Of a stretch of 46,595 nucleotides of DNA, positions 23,901 to 34,300 are shown one piece after another (position 1 is the first letter of the stretch; each line of letters opens with the position of its first letter). Below the pieces are notes generated by a model, which did no database searches, was not told the DNA's origin, and saw nothing but the letters and a program-made list of their open reading frames with translations. The translations under genes and the position numbers were made by a program. The stretch comes from Gonium pectorale (lineage: Eukaryota > Chlorophyta > Chlorophyceae > Chlamydomonadales > Volvocaceae), in contig LSYV01000013.1 of assembly GCA_001584585.1 (NCBI GenBank), positions 1,970,736 to 2,017,330 on the forward strand, written 5' to 3'.

Positions 23901-24963
23901 AGAGCCGCCACCCCGGGCACATGGCGGCGTTTGAGGCCCTGGGCGGCAAGGTGCCCTGCCCCTCGCTTCACGTGTACGGCGACCGTGACGCCCTAAAGAA
24001 TGTAAGTGCTTGATCGGTTAGCAGTTGCTGGTTTTGTTGGTGAAGCTCCCGCTGGTCACTGCTGGGCGTGGTTTCCCGGGGGTGCAAGAGGAGGCGGAGA
24101 CGAGGAGAGGCGGCTGCCGGCGAGGATGGCCGGGAGCCGGAGGTTGGGATTCGGGGGCGAAGGGGCTCAGCGGATCTGCTTTTCGCGCTCTGGCTAACAT
24201 CGCTTGCGGCGTTCCTTTTTGTTTGTTGTTTGTTGTTTGTTGTTGGAAATAGAGGCCGCCTTCTGCCGTCTACCAGGACACGTCCCTTTTTGCGGCATGG
24301 CCCCCCCACCCACACACGGCTCCTCCACACACCGCCCGCCATGCAGCCTCACTGCGTGGAGCTGGCGGACTCCTTCGCCCTCTCGACGGTCCTGCTGCAC
24401 CAGAGGGGTGCGTCCTCGAGCGAGTGCTGTCGGGTATTGTCAACGGATTGACCGTCCCGGGGACCGTCCCGGGGGACCGATCTGGGACGGGCCGGGGACA
24501 GACCGGGTACTGCCAGTGCGATGCGTGCGTGCGGCATCTTGCCGCGCAGACCGGATTGGATGTCAACCGCTCCCCTATCTAGCGGCTTCGGTGGCCGCAT
24601 GGTCGCCTGCGCAGTAGGCGCCTTGCAAGCATGGAGATCCCAACGCAGCCTGACGGTCGCCCGCACTCCCAACTGCTATCTTCACGTTGCCCAGTTCCCC
24701 TTCCCCCGCCCCAACTCACCACCCAACACAGCACAAGCCCGGCTCATGCTGCTCTGACCCACCCCACAGGCCACGCCATCCCAGCGCTCACGGGGCCGCA
24801 GCTGGCGGTGGCGAGGGCCTTCCTGGACGCGGCGGCGGAGGAGGGGGAAACCTCTGCGCCGGCGGAGACGAATGGGAGGGTCGCCGCGGAGCCAGAAGTG
24901 GCGGCAATTGCGGCGCCGGCAGTGCTGCAAGGGCCGCAGTGGGTGGCGCGAAGCCGGCTGTAG
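20971..24963 (+). CDS. FSH1/OVCA2-family serine hydrolase
   Basis: Small alpha/beta hydrolase of the FSH1 family; yeast FSH and human OVCA2 are esterases, and the natural substrate here is not deducible. Nine exons: 20971-21057, 21150-21197, 21684-21785, 22428-22463, 23030-23101, 23450-23557, 23903-24001, 24347-24407, 24770-24963 (TAG). Phases close to 268 residues; relatives are about 230-270. The first exons are too short to stand out alone but encode the family start RRLRVLCLHSFRTSG and LLEALSDQVEF, followed by FVDAPHP. The nucleophile elbow is G112-F-S114-Q-G116, split by an intron after Q115. The acid is in HVYGDRD (Asp178 or Asp180), and the likely histidine is His206 in RGHAIP, where most relatives have GGH. 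No signal peptide, so probably cytosolic. The acidic Ala/Glu-rich C-terminal tail is an extension beyond the fold. Confidence 0.9.
22118..22261. repeat. 18-bp minisatellite, eight copies
   Basis: Eight head-to-tail 18-bp units, each starting CCCGAGCAGGAGGGG, with two alternating variants (…GAGG and …GCGC), so the array also has a 36-bp higher-order period. It lies in the third intron of the FSH1-like gene. Because 18 is a multiple of 3, several frames stay open and create spurious repetitive ORFs on both strands. Confidence 0.95.
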
Positions 24964-25025
24964 CCTGTAGCGGTTGTCCGTGCGGAGGGAGTTGTGTGGC
25001 CGCGGGACTGTTTGTATGAAAGGTA

Positions 25026-25067
25026 CAGGGCCTCTTGTGCAGGGCCTCTTGTGCAGGGCCTCTTGTG
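25026..25067. repeat. 14-bp tandem repeat, three perfect copies
   Basis: Three perfect copies of CAGGGCCTCTTGTG, beginning 62 bases after the hydrolase stop codon and so probably inside its 3' UTR. Confidence 0.95.
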
Positions 25068-25530
25068 CATGGCTTCTTTGCGCCTGGCTGTGCGGGCATG
25101 CGGCGGTGGCAAGAGCGGAACCCAGGGGACCGAGCAGGTGGGGCAGTCCGTCAGCTTCGCTGTACAACCACATGCGTCGCCGTACTGTCGTGCGGATGTA
25201 CGGCACGCAAGTTTGTACTGCAGTATGCAAATGCGAGCTCTACGTGAGAGCTTAACCGATGGCTACATATGGTGACGCGATGGCAACAGTACTGAGCGGA
25301 TGCTTGTTGCTTGCTGCTCGGTAAATCCGAGCTGCCAATCAATGCCCTTATGCCGCGCGGGCACCGGGCGCTGCACATGCGCCTGGCGGATCGTGCGAGG
25401 GGTGTGCGTGCTCTTGCGCCTTCAAAGCTCTCCTTATGATGGTTTCGCTTTGTGCGGTGGGGGAATCATGCGCAGCACGGCGCGGCATTCGTTGGCCAAG
25501 GCCGTGAGCCCCCGGAAGCCGATGCTCCAC

Positions 25531-25582
25531 GCAACCCAACCCAGACTGCGGCACCCAAACGCAACCCAACCCAGACTGCGGC
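25531..25582. repeat. Two 22-bp direct copies, 30-bp period
   Basis: The 22-bp sequence beginning GCAACCCAACCCAGACTGCG occurs at 25531-25552 and again at 25561-25582. Confidence 0.9.
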
Positions 25583-27411
25583 TTGCGGGCTGGCCGGCTG
25601 ACTGACTTTGTGCCTTGAGCTGGAGCACCAAAGTCGCTGAAACGACCTGTACTTACTGGGTGGTCCGGCGGTACGACTCGTGGGACCGGGCCAACGGCCC
25701 GAAGCTGACGCGGGATGCAGCCCAGAGGGACGTACGATCGATACAGTGCAGGAGCGCGAGGGTCCGCCGTACGCATATGAATGAACAGTACGGGATGATG
25801 GATTTTGTGTGCCAATTTTGTTATGATAACGTATGCAAGTGTGTGGTCCTACGCTGTCAGGAGGATGGTGTGTTGGGCTGCTCTCCGGGATATGTTCTGT
25901 ATTAGTAACCACCGCCCGGGTGACCCCCGGAACCGTTTAGTAACCACACGTCCGAGCAGCTCAGTTGCCGGCCAGAAGAGGTGCACAGGCAGGTTTGGCG
26001 GGGGAACAGAGCGCTGTGCTATGCCTTGCAGAAACTTTGGCTTTGATGGTGAGAGCCTTGTGCGGCGCAGACCTGTGTGCTAAGTTGCAGTGTGCCTAAC
26101 CATCGTGTATGACTAGTGGTGGGCCAGAGACCAGCCGGATAGCAATATCCCAATACCCAAGTGCAGTGTACGAGCTCCCGTGTGTACCGCCCTGTCACCT
26201 GGTGGGCCGTACGGCAGCCGGTGCGTGCAGCGACCCATGGGTCATGTCTTCAGTTCAAGGCCCCCTGCAACAGACAAATTCTCCAGGGCTGACCCCATAA
26301 CCCCAACCAGCGCCCGCCCGAAGCCCAATGTATGGCTTAGCTTGGCAAGATGCTTGGTTTTTGTTGCAACAAGCATGCGAGTCAATGAAGCCCTTGTGTT
26401 GGATAATCCACGGCACGCGTCTGACTGTACAACAGCACCTCGGAAGGCAACTGCGGCCACGTGGGCGCCAACTTTTGGCCACTCCACATGTTCCTCGGGC
26501 GCTTGGGCGCGGGGCAACCGAAGCAGCAAGCGCAACGCCCGCAGCTCCTCCATCTATGCAACAGGTAGCACAGGCCTCGACCCGCCAGCACCAGCACCAG
26601 CGCCCTGTCACCCCTGCTCATGGCCGCCCCAACCTTGCGCTCCTTGCGCCCTGCCCCGCCCCCCGGGACCCTGACCAACCCCAGGCAACGAGAGCATCAA
26701 CACCAGATCCGCTGCTCACACTGCCGGGTTGCATCGCGGTTACCACCGCCACCTAGACATGGGCCGCCGGCATCCTGCCCACTCGGCGGACGGCCCCACC
26801 GTGACTGCGGCTGCAGACAAGGCGCCCCAGAGCCCCTCAGCCGCCACCGGCCAGCCGTAAGCCCGTACACACGCCCTCGTCCAACCGCTGGACCAGCGCT
26901 CCAAACCCGGTGCCCGGTGCACGCAGCGGCACGCAGCCCGTTCACGCGGATGAACCAATTGCTTGACGAACGCCTGTGTCAACAAGCCACGTAACCGCGT
27001 TCCTTGGCGTTCAAGACCGCATGGCGAGCACGCTCCAACGTATCGTTGCCTCCCGATCGTGCACACGCGAGGCTTGTCGCGGCAGCGGACGACGCGCCGC
27101 GTCGGCGCCCCCTGCGCCATGAGGGCCGCCTGCAGGTGCACCTGCGGCTCGCAAGGGCCCCACGGTCGGGCCCAAACCCACAGCCACGACCTACAGCCCG
27201 TACAGCCTAGTACAGGCTTGTTGACCGGGCCAGCTGGGACGCGCACATGGTGCATCCCATCGGCCTCGAGCCACACACAAAAGTGCGGACCGTCTGGCGG
27301 TGTGGGCACGCGGCGCGCACGTTCAAGCTCGACCGGCGCGGCGTGCCGTCGGCGCATGCACGCACATGTGCGCCTGCGCGCACGACGGGTGCCCGACGGG
27401 TGGCACACACG

Positions 27412-27432
27412 CACACACACACACACACACAC
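27412..27432. repeat. CA-repeat microsatellite
   Basis: Short (CA)n run, about 110 bases beyond the stop codon of the minus-strand UVR-TPR gene, probably in its 3' UTR. Confidence 0.85.
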
Positions 27433-27540
27433 CGGTTCGACGACAAAAGTTCTTCCGCTGCGGCCGCCCCCCCTGCCACGTATTTGTTTGCTGCTTACTT
27501 GTCTGCCGCCTTTTTCGCCTGCCGCATGCTCCTCTGACGG

Positions 27541-30500
27541 CTACTCATTGGCCCGCATGCTGCGCCGCAGGTCGGCCACGAAGCGCTGGATGTTGGACAT
27601 GCCCGGGTGGATCGCCAGCGCCGCCTCGAAGGCCGCCAGAGCCTCCTCGTAGCGCGACAGCTGCAGCAGGCACAGCCCCATGCCCGACGCCGCGCCAAAG
27701 TGGTACGGCTGCCATGCGGTACGGCAGGGTACGATGCTTAGAGATGGCGTGCGTCGGAACCGCGAAAGCATGCGGTGTGGAGAATAAAGGCAAGGTGACC
27801 ATAAAACCTCCTGGGAACGGACATAGGAAGAATGCCTAAACTTCCAGACGCGTCCACCGCCGACCTGCATGCAAGCGCGCATCCCGCCCGCCCATCATCT
27901 GTGTAACCCGCACGGCGCACGTGCGTGTGCGCCGTGCGCCTCCGTACCTGCATCTGCAGTACAAGCTTGCAGTCGTCGATGCTGTCCTGGTAGGCGCCCA
28001 TCATGTAGTGCATCGTGGCGCGTTTGTTGTACGCCTGCATTCGTACGGACGGACGGACGGACACGGGTACGGGTACGGCTCTACGGCACATGGTGCAGCG
28101 CGTTTGCGCTACTGACGTCCCCGCGACAGGCATCGGAAGAGGCAGAAGACGTGAGGCGTGTGTAACAAAGGAGCATGCACCTGGCGGCTCCACAGGCCTC
28201 GTCACAGGCAGCCCCGAAGCCCAGGTGTAACCGCACACACCTCCACGAAGGACGGTTGCAGCTTGATGATCTGGTTGAAGACCGTTAGCGCCCTGTCGTA
28301 CGTGGCGGGCGACCGCATGTACGAGCAGCCCTCCGCCAGCATCTCGCTGATCCGCGGGTCCCTGCGGTGCCCATCAGGTGGGTGTTTTGCTGGCTTTCCA
28401 TCTGGCTGGACCTACTCAGTACGCGCATGATGGTGCGTTGTGACGAGTGGGGCAGGCGGGCGGCAGTTGCAGGGCCCTCGAAAAGGGTGGGGGACAAGAG
28501 TGGGACGTCAGACGCCAACATTCGCAGTTTCTTGCGAGCCCCGGCACCCCCTGTCAGGAACGGCTGCGCGCGGTTTTGGCGCATCCAGGCAGGGCGCTGT
28601 GCCCGGAAACCTCACAAACTTCCAGACAGTGACTCATTTGCTGCAGGTCAACCCAGTACGGAGTCTGGCTGGAAGCCCCTGTACCGGACCTGCCCACGCT
28701 CGACCCCTTACTGACCGTACACCCTGCCGTACATCCTGCCTTCACTTGCCCCGCCGCTCCGCCTTCTGTTGCCCCCCCCCTCGCGGTGCTCCCATGGGCG
28801 CACGCCGCATCTAGCCTTGCGAAAGATTCAATTCTCTGTCCAGTGACTCCCTGTGTAGTGACTCGCTAGAGCCCAGGTCTCCTATGCGCGAACACGACTT
28901 AACGTTGCCCCGGCTGCTCCCTCCACACACGTCCTCCGCCCGCCACCTCAGCACATACCCCTCAAGACCCAAACCCCCGTCAACCCATCGGCCTACCAGG
29001 ATGCCCCCCCACCCTCCTGTCCCTCGCAAACTAGCATAACGCGGCCCTCGCAGGCATGGCCCACCACCCAAAGTTCTGCAAAGTACTGTATTGACGCATG
29101 CTGGACTCGCCTCCGCCCTCGTGTGGCTCCCGGCTCTCCGTGCGGCTGTGGGGTGCGCCAGCCCACCACCCACCTCGGCTTCATGAAGATGGCCCACATG
29201 GCCTTTTCGGCCGCGTCCTGGAGGGCCGGCTCGGCCAGGCATGTCGCCAGGTCGGGGATGACGGCTGGCTCGCCCGCCTCGGCTGGGGGGTTGGGGGCGG
29301 GCACAGGGCGATCCACCGTCATGCAATGGGGGCGAAGCGCCAAGTCTAGGGAGGCAGGAGGGGAAGCCCTGGAGGTGGAGGGATGTGAGACGACCACTGC
29401 GCGGCGAGCGGCGAGAACAGCAGGAATGGCGCGCGGGGCCCAGGAGGGTAAGGACGGGGGGCCGCAGCGCCATGCAGCTCTAGGGAAGTGGGTGAGGTAG
29501 GTCCCTCACAGGACCCGATAGGGTACCACCCATGTAGCTCAAGCTGGATCGGAGGTTACGGACACAGCCCCTGGAGTACCACATCCATGTACGCACCCAG
29601 GTTCTGGATCGTCTGCAGCTGCTCCTGGAGGGTCCCCGTCCGCAGCCTGGCCACCTGCCCCAGCGCGTACTGCAGCAGCGGGGGCAGCTTCTCGGAGAGG
29701 ACCTGGGAGGGTGTGGGGCCCGGGTTCCGGGTTTGGGGCCAGGGTTTGTGTTCTGGGCCCGGGGTTGAGCGGTGAAGGAATAGGTGCGCAGTGCAGGCAT
29801 TGGGCGGTTGGGCACTTGGGCTGTGATGGTGGGTGGGCAAGGGGTGGGGCGGGGTAAGGTCGAGCAAGGGGGTGGCGGCGATTTACAGGGAGACAGGGGG
29901 GGGGCAGGGCAAGAGAGTGGGAGGGGTGTGGGTAGGGAGGGAGGGTGGGAGAGCGGGGCCCTCAGTCTGTCACCGGGCACGCCGCTGCGAATGGCAGGAC
30001 CCCCGTGTGCAGTGCCGTGTCTCAGAGCTTGGAGTCTGGCATCAGGGGCTGCTTCCGTAGCCCCACAGTGTGCCCAGTGGCCCAGTCTCCAACCTCCCGC
30101 CCCAACCTGTAAGTGCGCAGGGTGCGCCTTACCTTCTGCTCGTCCCGCAGCTTGGCCGCCAGCGGGTAGTTCTCATCCGCGATGGCGACCTTAAGCTGCC
30201 TGAACAGGGAAAAGGGACATGCTGGGTGGGTGGCTCGAGGGGTGATGAGTGGAGGGTTGCGTGTGCCCATCGTGTGCCTTGGGTTCTTTTCCCCCTTTGT
30301 CCTGGTCAGACCCAAGTAGAAGCAGCGTTTCCTCATGGATGTCTTGGCGCACCTCTGCACCAGGCTCAGCCGCTGCCAAACTAGCTCCACGTCGTGCTCC
30401 GCCTCAAGGGTTTTCTGTTGCGATGGACCGGGCGCGTCGTCCGCTAGCCCGCTCGCTCGCAGAAGTTGACGCAGGTTGTGAGTGCGCGTATGTCGGCTGC

Positions 30501-30570
30501 GATGTGGATAGGAAGCGGCGACCAAACGCTGGCCACACGCGGAAGGTGTTGCTCTGTAAACAGCCCGCAT
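27541..30570 (-). CDS. UVR-motif and TPR-repeat protein, probably organellar
   Basis: Function unknown; TPR repeats bind proteins, and the UVR motif is the helical hairpin first described in UvrB/UvrC that also occurs in Clp ATPases and plastid proteins. Seven minus-strand exons: 30353-30570, 30133-30199, 29597-29702, 29174-29282, 28241-28361, 27948-28034, 27541-27708 (TAG). All phases close to 291 residues. Residues 1-60 are rich in Arg, Ser, Ala and His and look like a transit peptide. The UVR motif is at about 74-95 (LKVAIADENYPLAAKLRDEQ). A middle helical part follows (about 96-165). Two to three TPR units span about 170-275: ATYDRALTVFNQIIKLQP, then AYNKRATMHYMMGAYQDS, then GLCLLQLSRYEEALAAFEAA followed by LAIHPG. 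Similar UVR plus TPR proteins are known in plants and algae, so this is a family member rather than a chance fusion. The start could lie further upstream if a 5' exon was missed. Confidence 0.85.
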
Positions 30571-31325
30571 GTTGTTCCCTTAAGGCACAAATATGCTATG
30601 ATAGCAACGCAAGGCAGACGAGTCCGCTGCTTGCTCGGCTGCAAGCTTTGCGCGTCTTACTATGGATCGTTGACTTTGCAAGATGCCGAATTGCGCAGCA
30701 GCGCTACGTGCAAATGACGCCACCTCTTTCTGTTACACGTAAAGTTGTGCAGGTCTCTGCTTTGGGGGCTGCTACTGCCGGACCGTCCCCTGGGTCGCTT
30801 GCAGGGCAAGCGGCGGTTACAGGACCCGAACGACATAGATGTTGACAAGCCAATGCGACACACAACAATGCAGGTATCAGGGAGTCTTCCTTTGCGGTAC
30901 CCAAAACCGGTTCAGACCTTGCCACGCCAGGTTTGCGAGTTGCCCGCACCGCGCGCCACGCACCAAGGCCGTCATGGGGACCGTATTGCCCACCCGTATG
31001 GCCTGCCTAGCACGTGTCCGGCCCTGTGCTATGAACTCCAACATTACTACAGCAAGTGTGCCGGCGCCAACGTCGACCACCCCAACGCATCAAGCCCCAA
31101 GGTACAACACCTGACAATCAATCCACGCCGTCGCCATCCCCTCGCACACACCCCTCCCCGTCCCAAGCCCATCATCATCCATGCTTCTCAACTCATCATT
31201 CAGACTCCGCTGCCAGACGCTCATCAACCAAGTACGCTGCGATGCTGTCCCGATATGCATCCCGATAATCATCCCGATATCTATCCCATATGCGGGTGCT
31301 CCGTGCGACGCTCCAACGCACACCC
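30571..31325. other. D-lactate dehydrogenase 3' UTR and UVR-TPR promoter region
   Basis: No exon seen. The two minus-strand genes are tandem, so this stretch should carry the 3' UTR of the upstream gene (to about 30817) and then the promoter and 5' UTR of the UVR-TPR gene, roughly 250 bases. The part at 30560-30730 is richer in A and T. Confidence 0.5.
30817..30821 (-). terminator. TGTAA polyadenylation signal for D-lactate dehydrogenase
   Basis: TTACA on the plus strand, that is TGTAA in the sense of the dehydrogenase, about 505 bases beyond its stop codon, a typical algal 3' UTR length. Confidence 0.5.
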
Positions 31326-34300
31326 CTACTCGTGGCCCGCGTGCTCTACCGCCAGTCGCTCCAGGACGCCAGCGGGGCTGCCCAGCTTGCCGGGGTTGAG
31401 GATGCCCCGCGGGTCCAGCGCCGCCTTGACCGCCGCCATCACCTCCAGCGGCGTACGACCGTGCTCCGCCACCAGGTACGGCAGCTTGCCGTACCCGATC
31501 CCGTGCTCACCGGTGCAGGTGCCCTGCTCCACGTGGCAACCGGGCAGATGGGTCAGATCGATTCAGATTACAAGCCCCCCACATAGGGCGCGGGCGGGCT
31601 GGTGGATGAGTGCGGGTAGACAGGCACCTAAAAAAAGCATAGGGTAGATTGCTCAGGACGGTCGATTTGACTGCGGGGGCGCCGGGCCGACGATGTCCAC
31701 GGCCGTCCCCGCTCGCCCGGGGTTACGGATAGAAGGGCACGCGGCGACACTGACCGACACCATGCACCGCCGGCCCCGCTCCCCCAGCCCTGCGCCCAGC
31801 CCCCGAGGACGCCTCCCCTGCACCCCCACCCCTCTCGCGCCCCTTCGCCCACCCTGCCCCAGGCCACGCCCAAGCGCGCCCGACCGACCCGCACCTCAAA
31901 ACAATGCACTGCCCCGCGGCTCCGCAAGCTCCAGTGCAACATTGCACGCCCAAACCGGCGACGGCCGTGTGTGTGCCTCCATTGCCCGCTCCCGCACTCG
32001 CATGCGCAGTCCGGGCGTGGGACATCACCGTCGAATGCCCAGCCGCTCACTTAGGTGCACACGGTACCCCAACACCTGCCACACCGCCACCCACGGGTTC
32101 CACACACGCTTTCTTGCCCGTCCCCCGCTGTAACCCCAGCGGCCGCCCACCATCCACCACCCATCACCCACCACCCACCACCCCTCGTCACCCACCCCCC
32201 CACCTCCCCAAGCTCACTGCACCCGGCAGCTCGGGTCAACGACCCCGCTGTCGCGCCCGCGGCCGCGCTCGTACCCCCGCGCCCGCAGCCGCGCTCGCTT
32301 CCCCCGCGCCCACGGCTTCGCTCGCTTCCTCCGCACTCACGGCGGAGGGGGGGCAAGCTCGGCCGCGGGCGCGGGGGGGGACGAGCACGCCCGTGGGCAG
32401 GGGGGGACGAGCCCGGCCCGCGCTCCCTTCCCCCTTCCCCCCTTGTCGCGCACCTGCATCCCCAGCGCCCGGTGCACCATGCGGCCCACCACCCGCCGCG
32501 CGCGCGCCACCTCGCCGCCGTCCCGTGGGTCCACCACCAGCATGGCGTGGAAGTTGCCGTCGCCTACGTGGCCCACCATGGGCGCCAGCAGGCCTGCGGG
32601 AGAGGGGTGGAAGAACACACGGGCAGGCGACAGGTGAAAGAAGCACATTGCGCACGGCGCCGGTGCGAGCGAAACACCCTCGGCGCTCAAGGCCTGTAGC
32701 TCGTGCCGCACGTACTCACGCGGTGTGCCGCCCCCCGCCCTTGGTGAGCGGTACCCGCACGGGACGGCCCCCCCCCCGCCCCTTGGGCACCTCAGCGTCC
32801 CCCAGCTGGCCTTCGGCAACCCTCCGTTCCCATTCCCGACAGCGACTCCCGGACACGTTGATTCCACTTTCTTCTCCTTCTGCTGCTCGCTCACCCTCCC
32901 GCCGGATGTCCTCCTGGCTCTCCATGATGCACTCGGTCAGGCGGGAGATGGGAACGCACACGTCCGTGGGGAAGCCCTGCGCGGGCAGGGGATGGGGGAG
33001 GGGCACCCGACAGGAGAGAAGAATCAGCGGCGGACGAGGGTGGCAGTTGTCGTCCATTCTGCGCTCAAACGTCACCAGGAGGAGGTGCAGGAGGAGGCCG
33101 TGACACAGGCCCGCAGGGCTGCAAGTCGGGAGATTCTCCCGCGATCCCGCTCGGAGACCCGTCCCCCTTCTGCCTTCGAACCCTTCAGCCTGCAACCACG
33201 CGCCGCTGTGGGCTATGCCTGGCCCCTTCGCATGTACACCGCGCATCGCTTCTTTCGCTCCCGCAGCTTCCCACGCCGACGCACTTGGGGTTTCGAGGCA
33301 TGTGACCGCAGCCGCGGCGGGCCACCGCACCCACCGACACCTTCCGCATGCGAGCACCGCGCATTGCCTCTCTAGCTCTCTTGCTCCTACAGCTTCAAAA
33401 ACAGCCCCGCAAGGCCAACACACGCGGGCCGCCGATCGGGGGCTCCGGTGGTGGCCGCCGCTGAACTAACATGCAGGGAAATCACCCCTTCGACTACCTC
33501 TGGAGCTGCGTCCTACAACGACATCATCACTTTCGCACTTACGCTCGTCATATGCGTCGTTCCATTTCAAAACACGCGGGCCGCCGCGCACCCGACTGGC
33601 CGACACCCTCCGCATGCACATTGGTTTTGACATCATGTTCCCACAGGTGCCCCCCCCCCCACACACACACGCCGCCAGTACGTGGACGCCACCGCGCACC
33701 TTGCAGCCGGGCCGCATCCCTATGGCGGCCCAGTACGCGGTGTGGCGCGCCTTCCACAGCTGCGGGCGGGGGCCAGAGCGGACATGGCGCGGGGGCCAAA
33801 CTTCAGGGGCTGGATGCGGGCGCTGCCGAGGGCATGTCTTCTTAAGGCCGAGTTGATGGAAGGGCGGCGCGTGCGACCGCAACGCAACGTGACGTAGCGC
33901 GGTTTTGAGCACACCGTTATGCATACATAACACACAGAGACTCCATGTGCGCAGCCATTCACAGCCAATGGTTGAAAGGCGGCCTGCCGCCCCTCGTACC
34001 CCTCGCGCACCGGCCCAGGAGGCGATGCCCCGGTCCGCCGTCACGCCTGGCCTACCCTCGCAGTCGCAGCCCTCGCCCTCCCTTGCCCTCCCTCGCCCTC
34101 TCTCGGCCAACCTCGATCGCCGCCCTCGATCGGCGCAACGCCTTTCGTCCCAGGCAAGTTGCAGTAGCCTGTCCTGCCCCCTTTTCCGCAGCGCCCCCCC
34201 CCCCAGTCCGCCGGCCGTGCGCCGCTCACAGACCGCGGTCGCGGCAGCCGGCTGCCCACGCCCTCGAGCCGCCTGCCCTGCCGCCCCCCCCCCCGCCGCC

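Larger units (their letters stand above)
24964..27540. other. Intergenic, convergent 3' ends of hydrolase and UVR-TPR genes
   Basis: About 2.6 kb with no exon that I can support. It should contain both 3' UTRs, but I found no TGTAA after the hydrolase stop and none in the reverse sense before 27541. It holds the small tandem repeats listed at 25026 and 25531 and a CA run at 27412. Several open frames exist but none resembles a known family. Confidence 0.5.
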
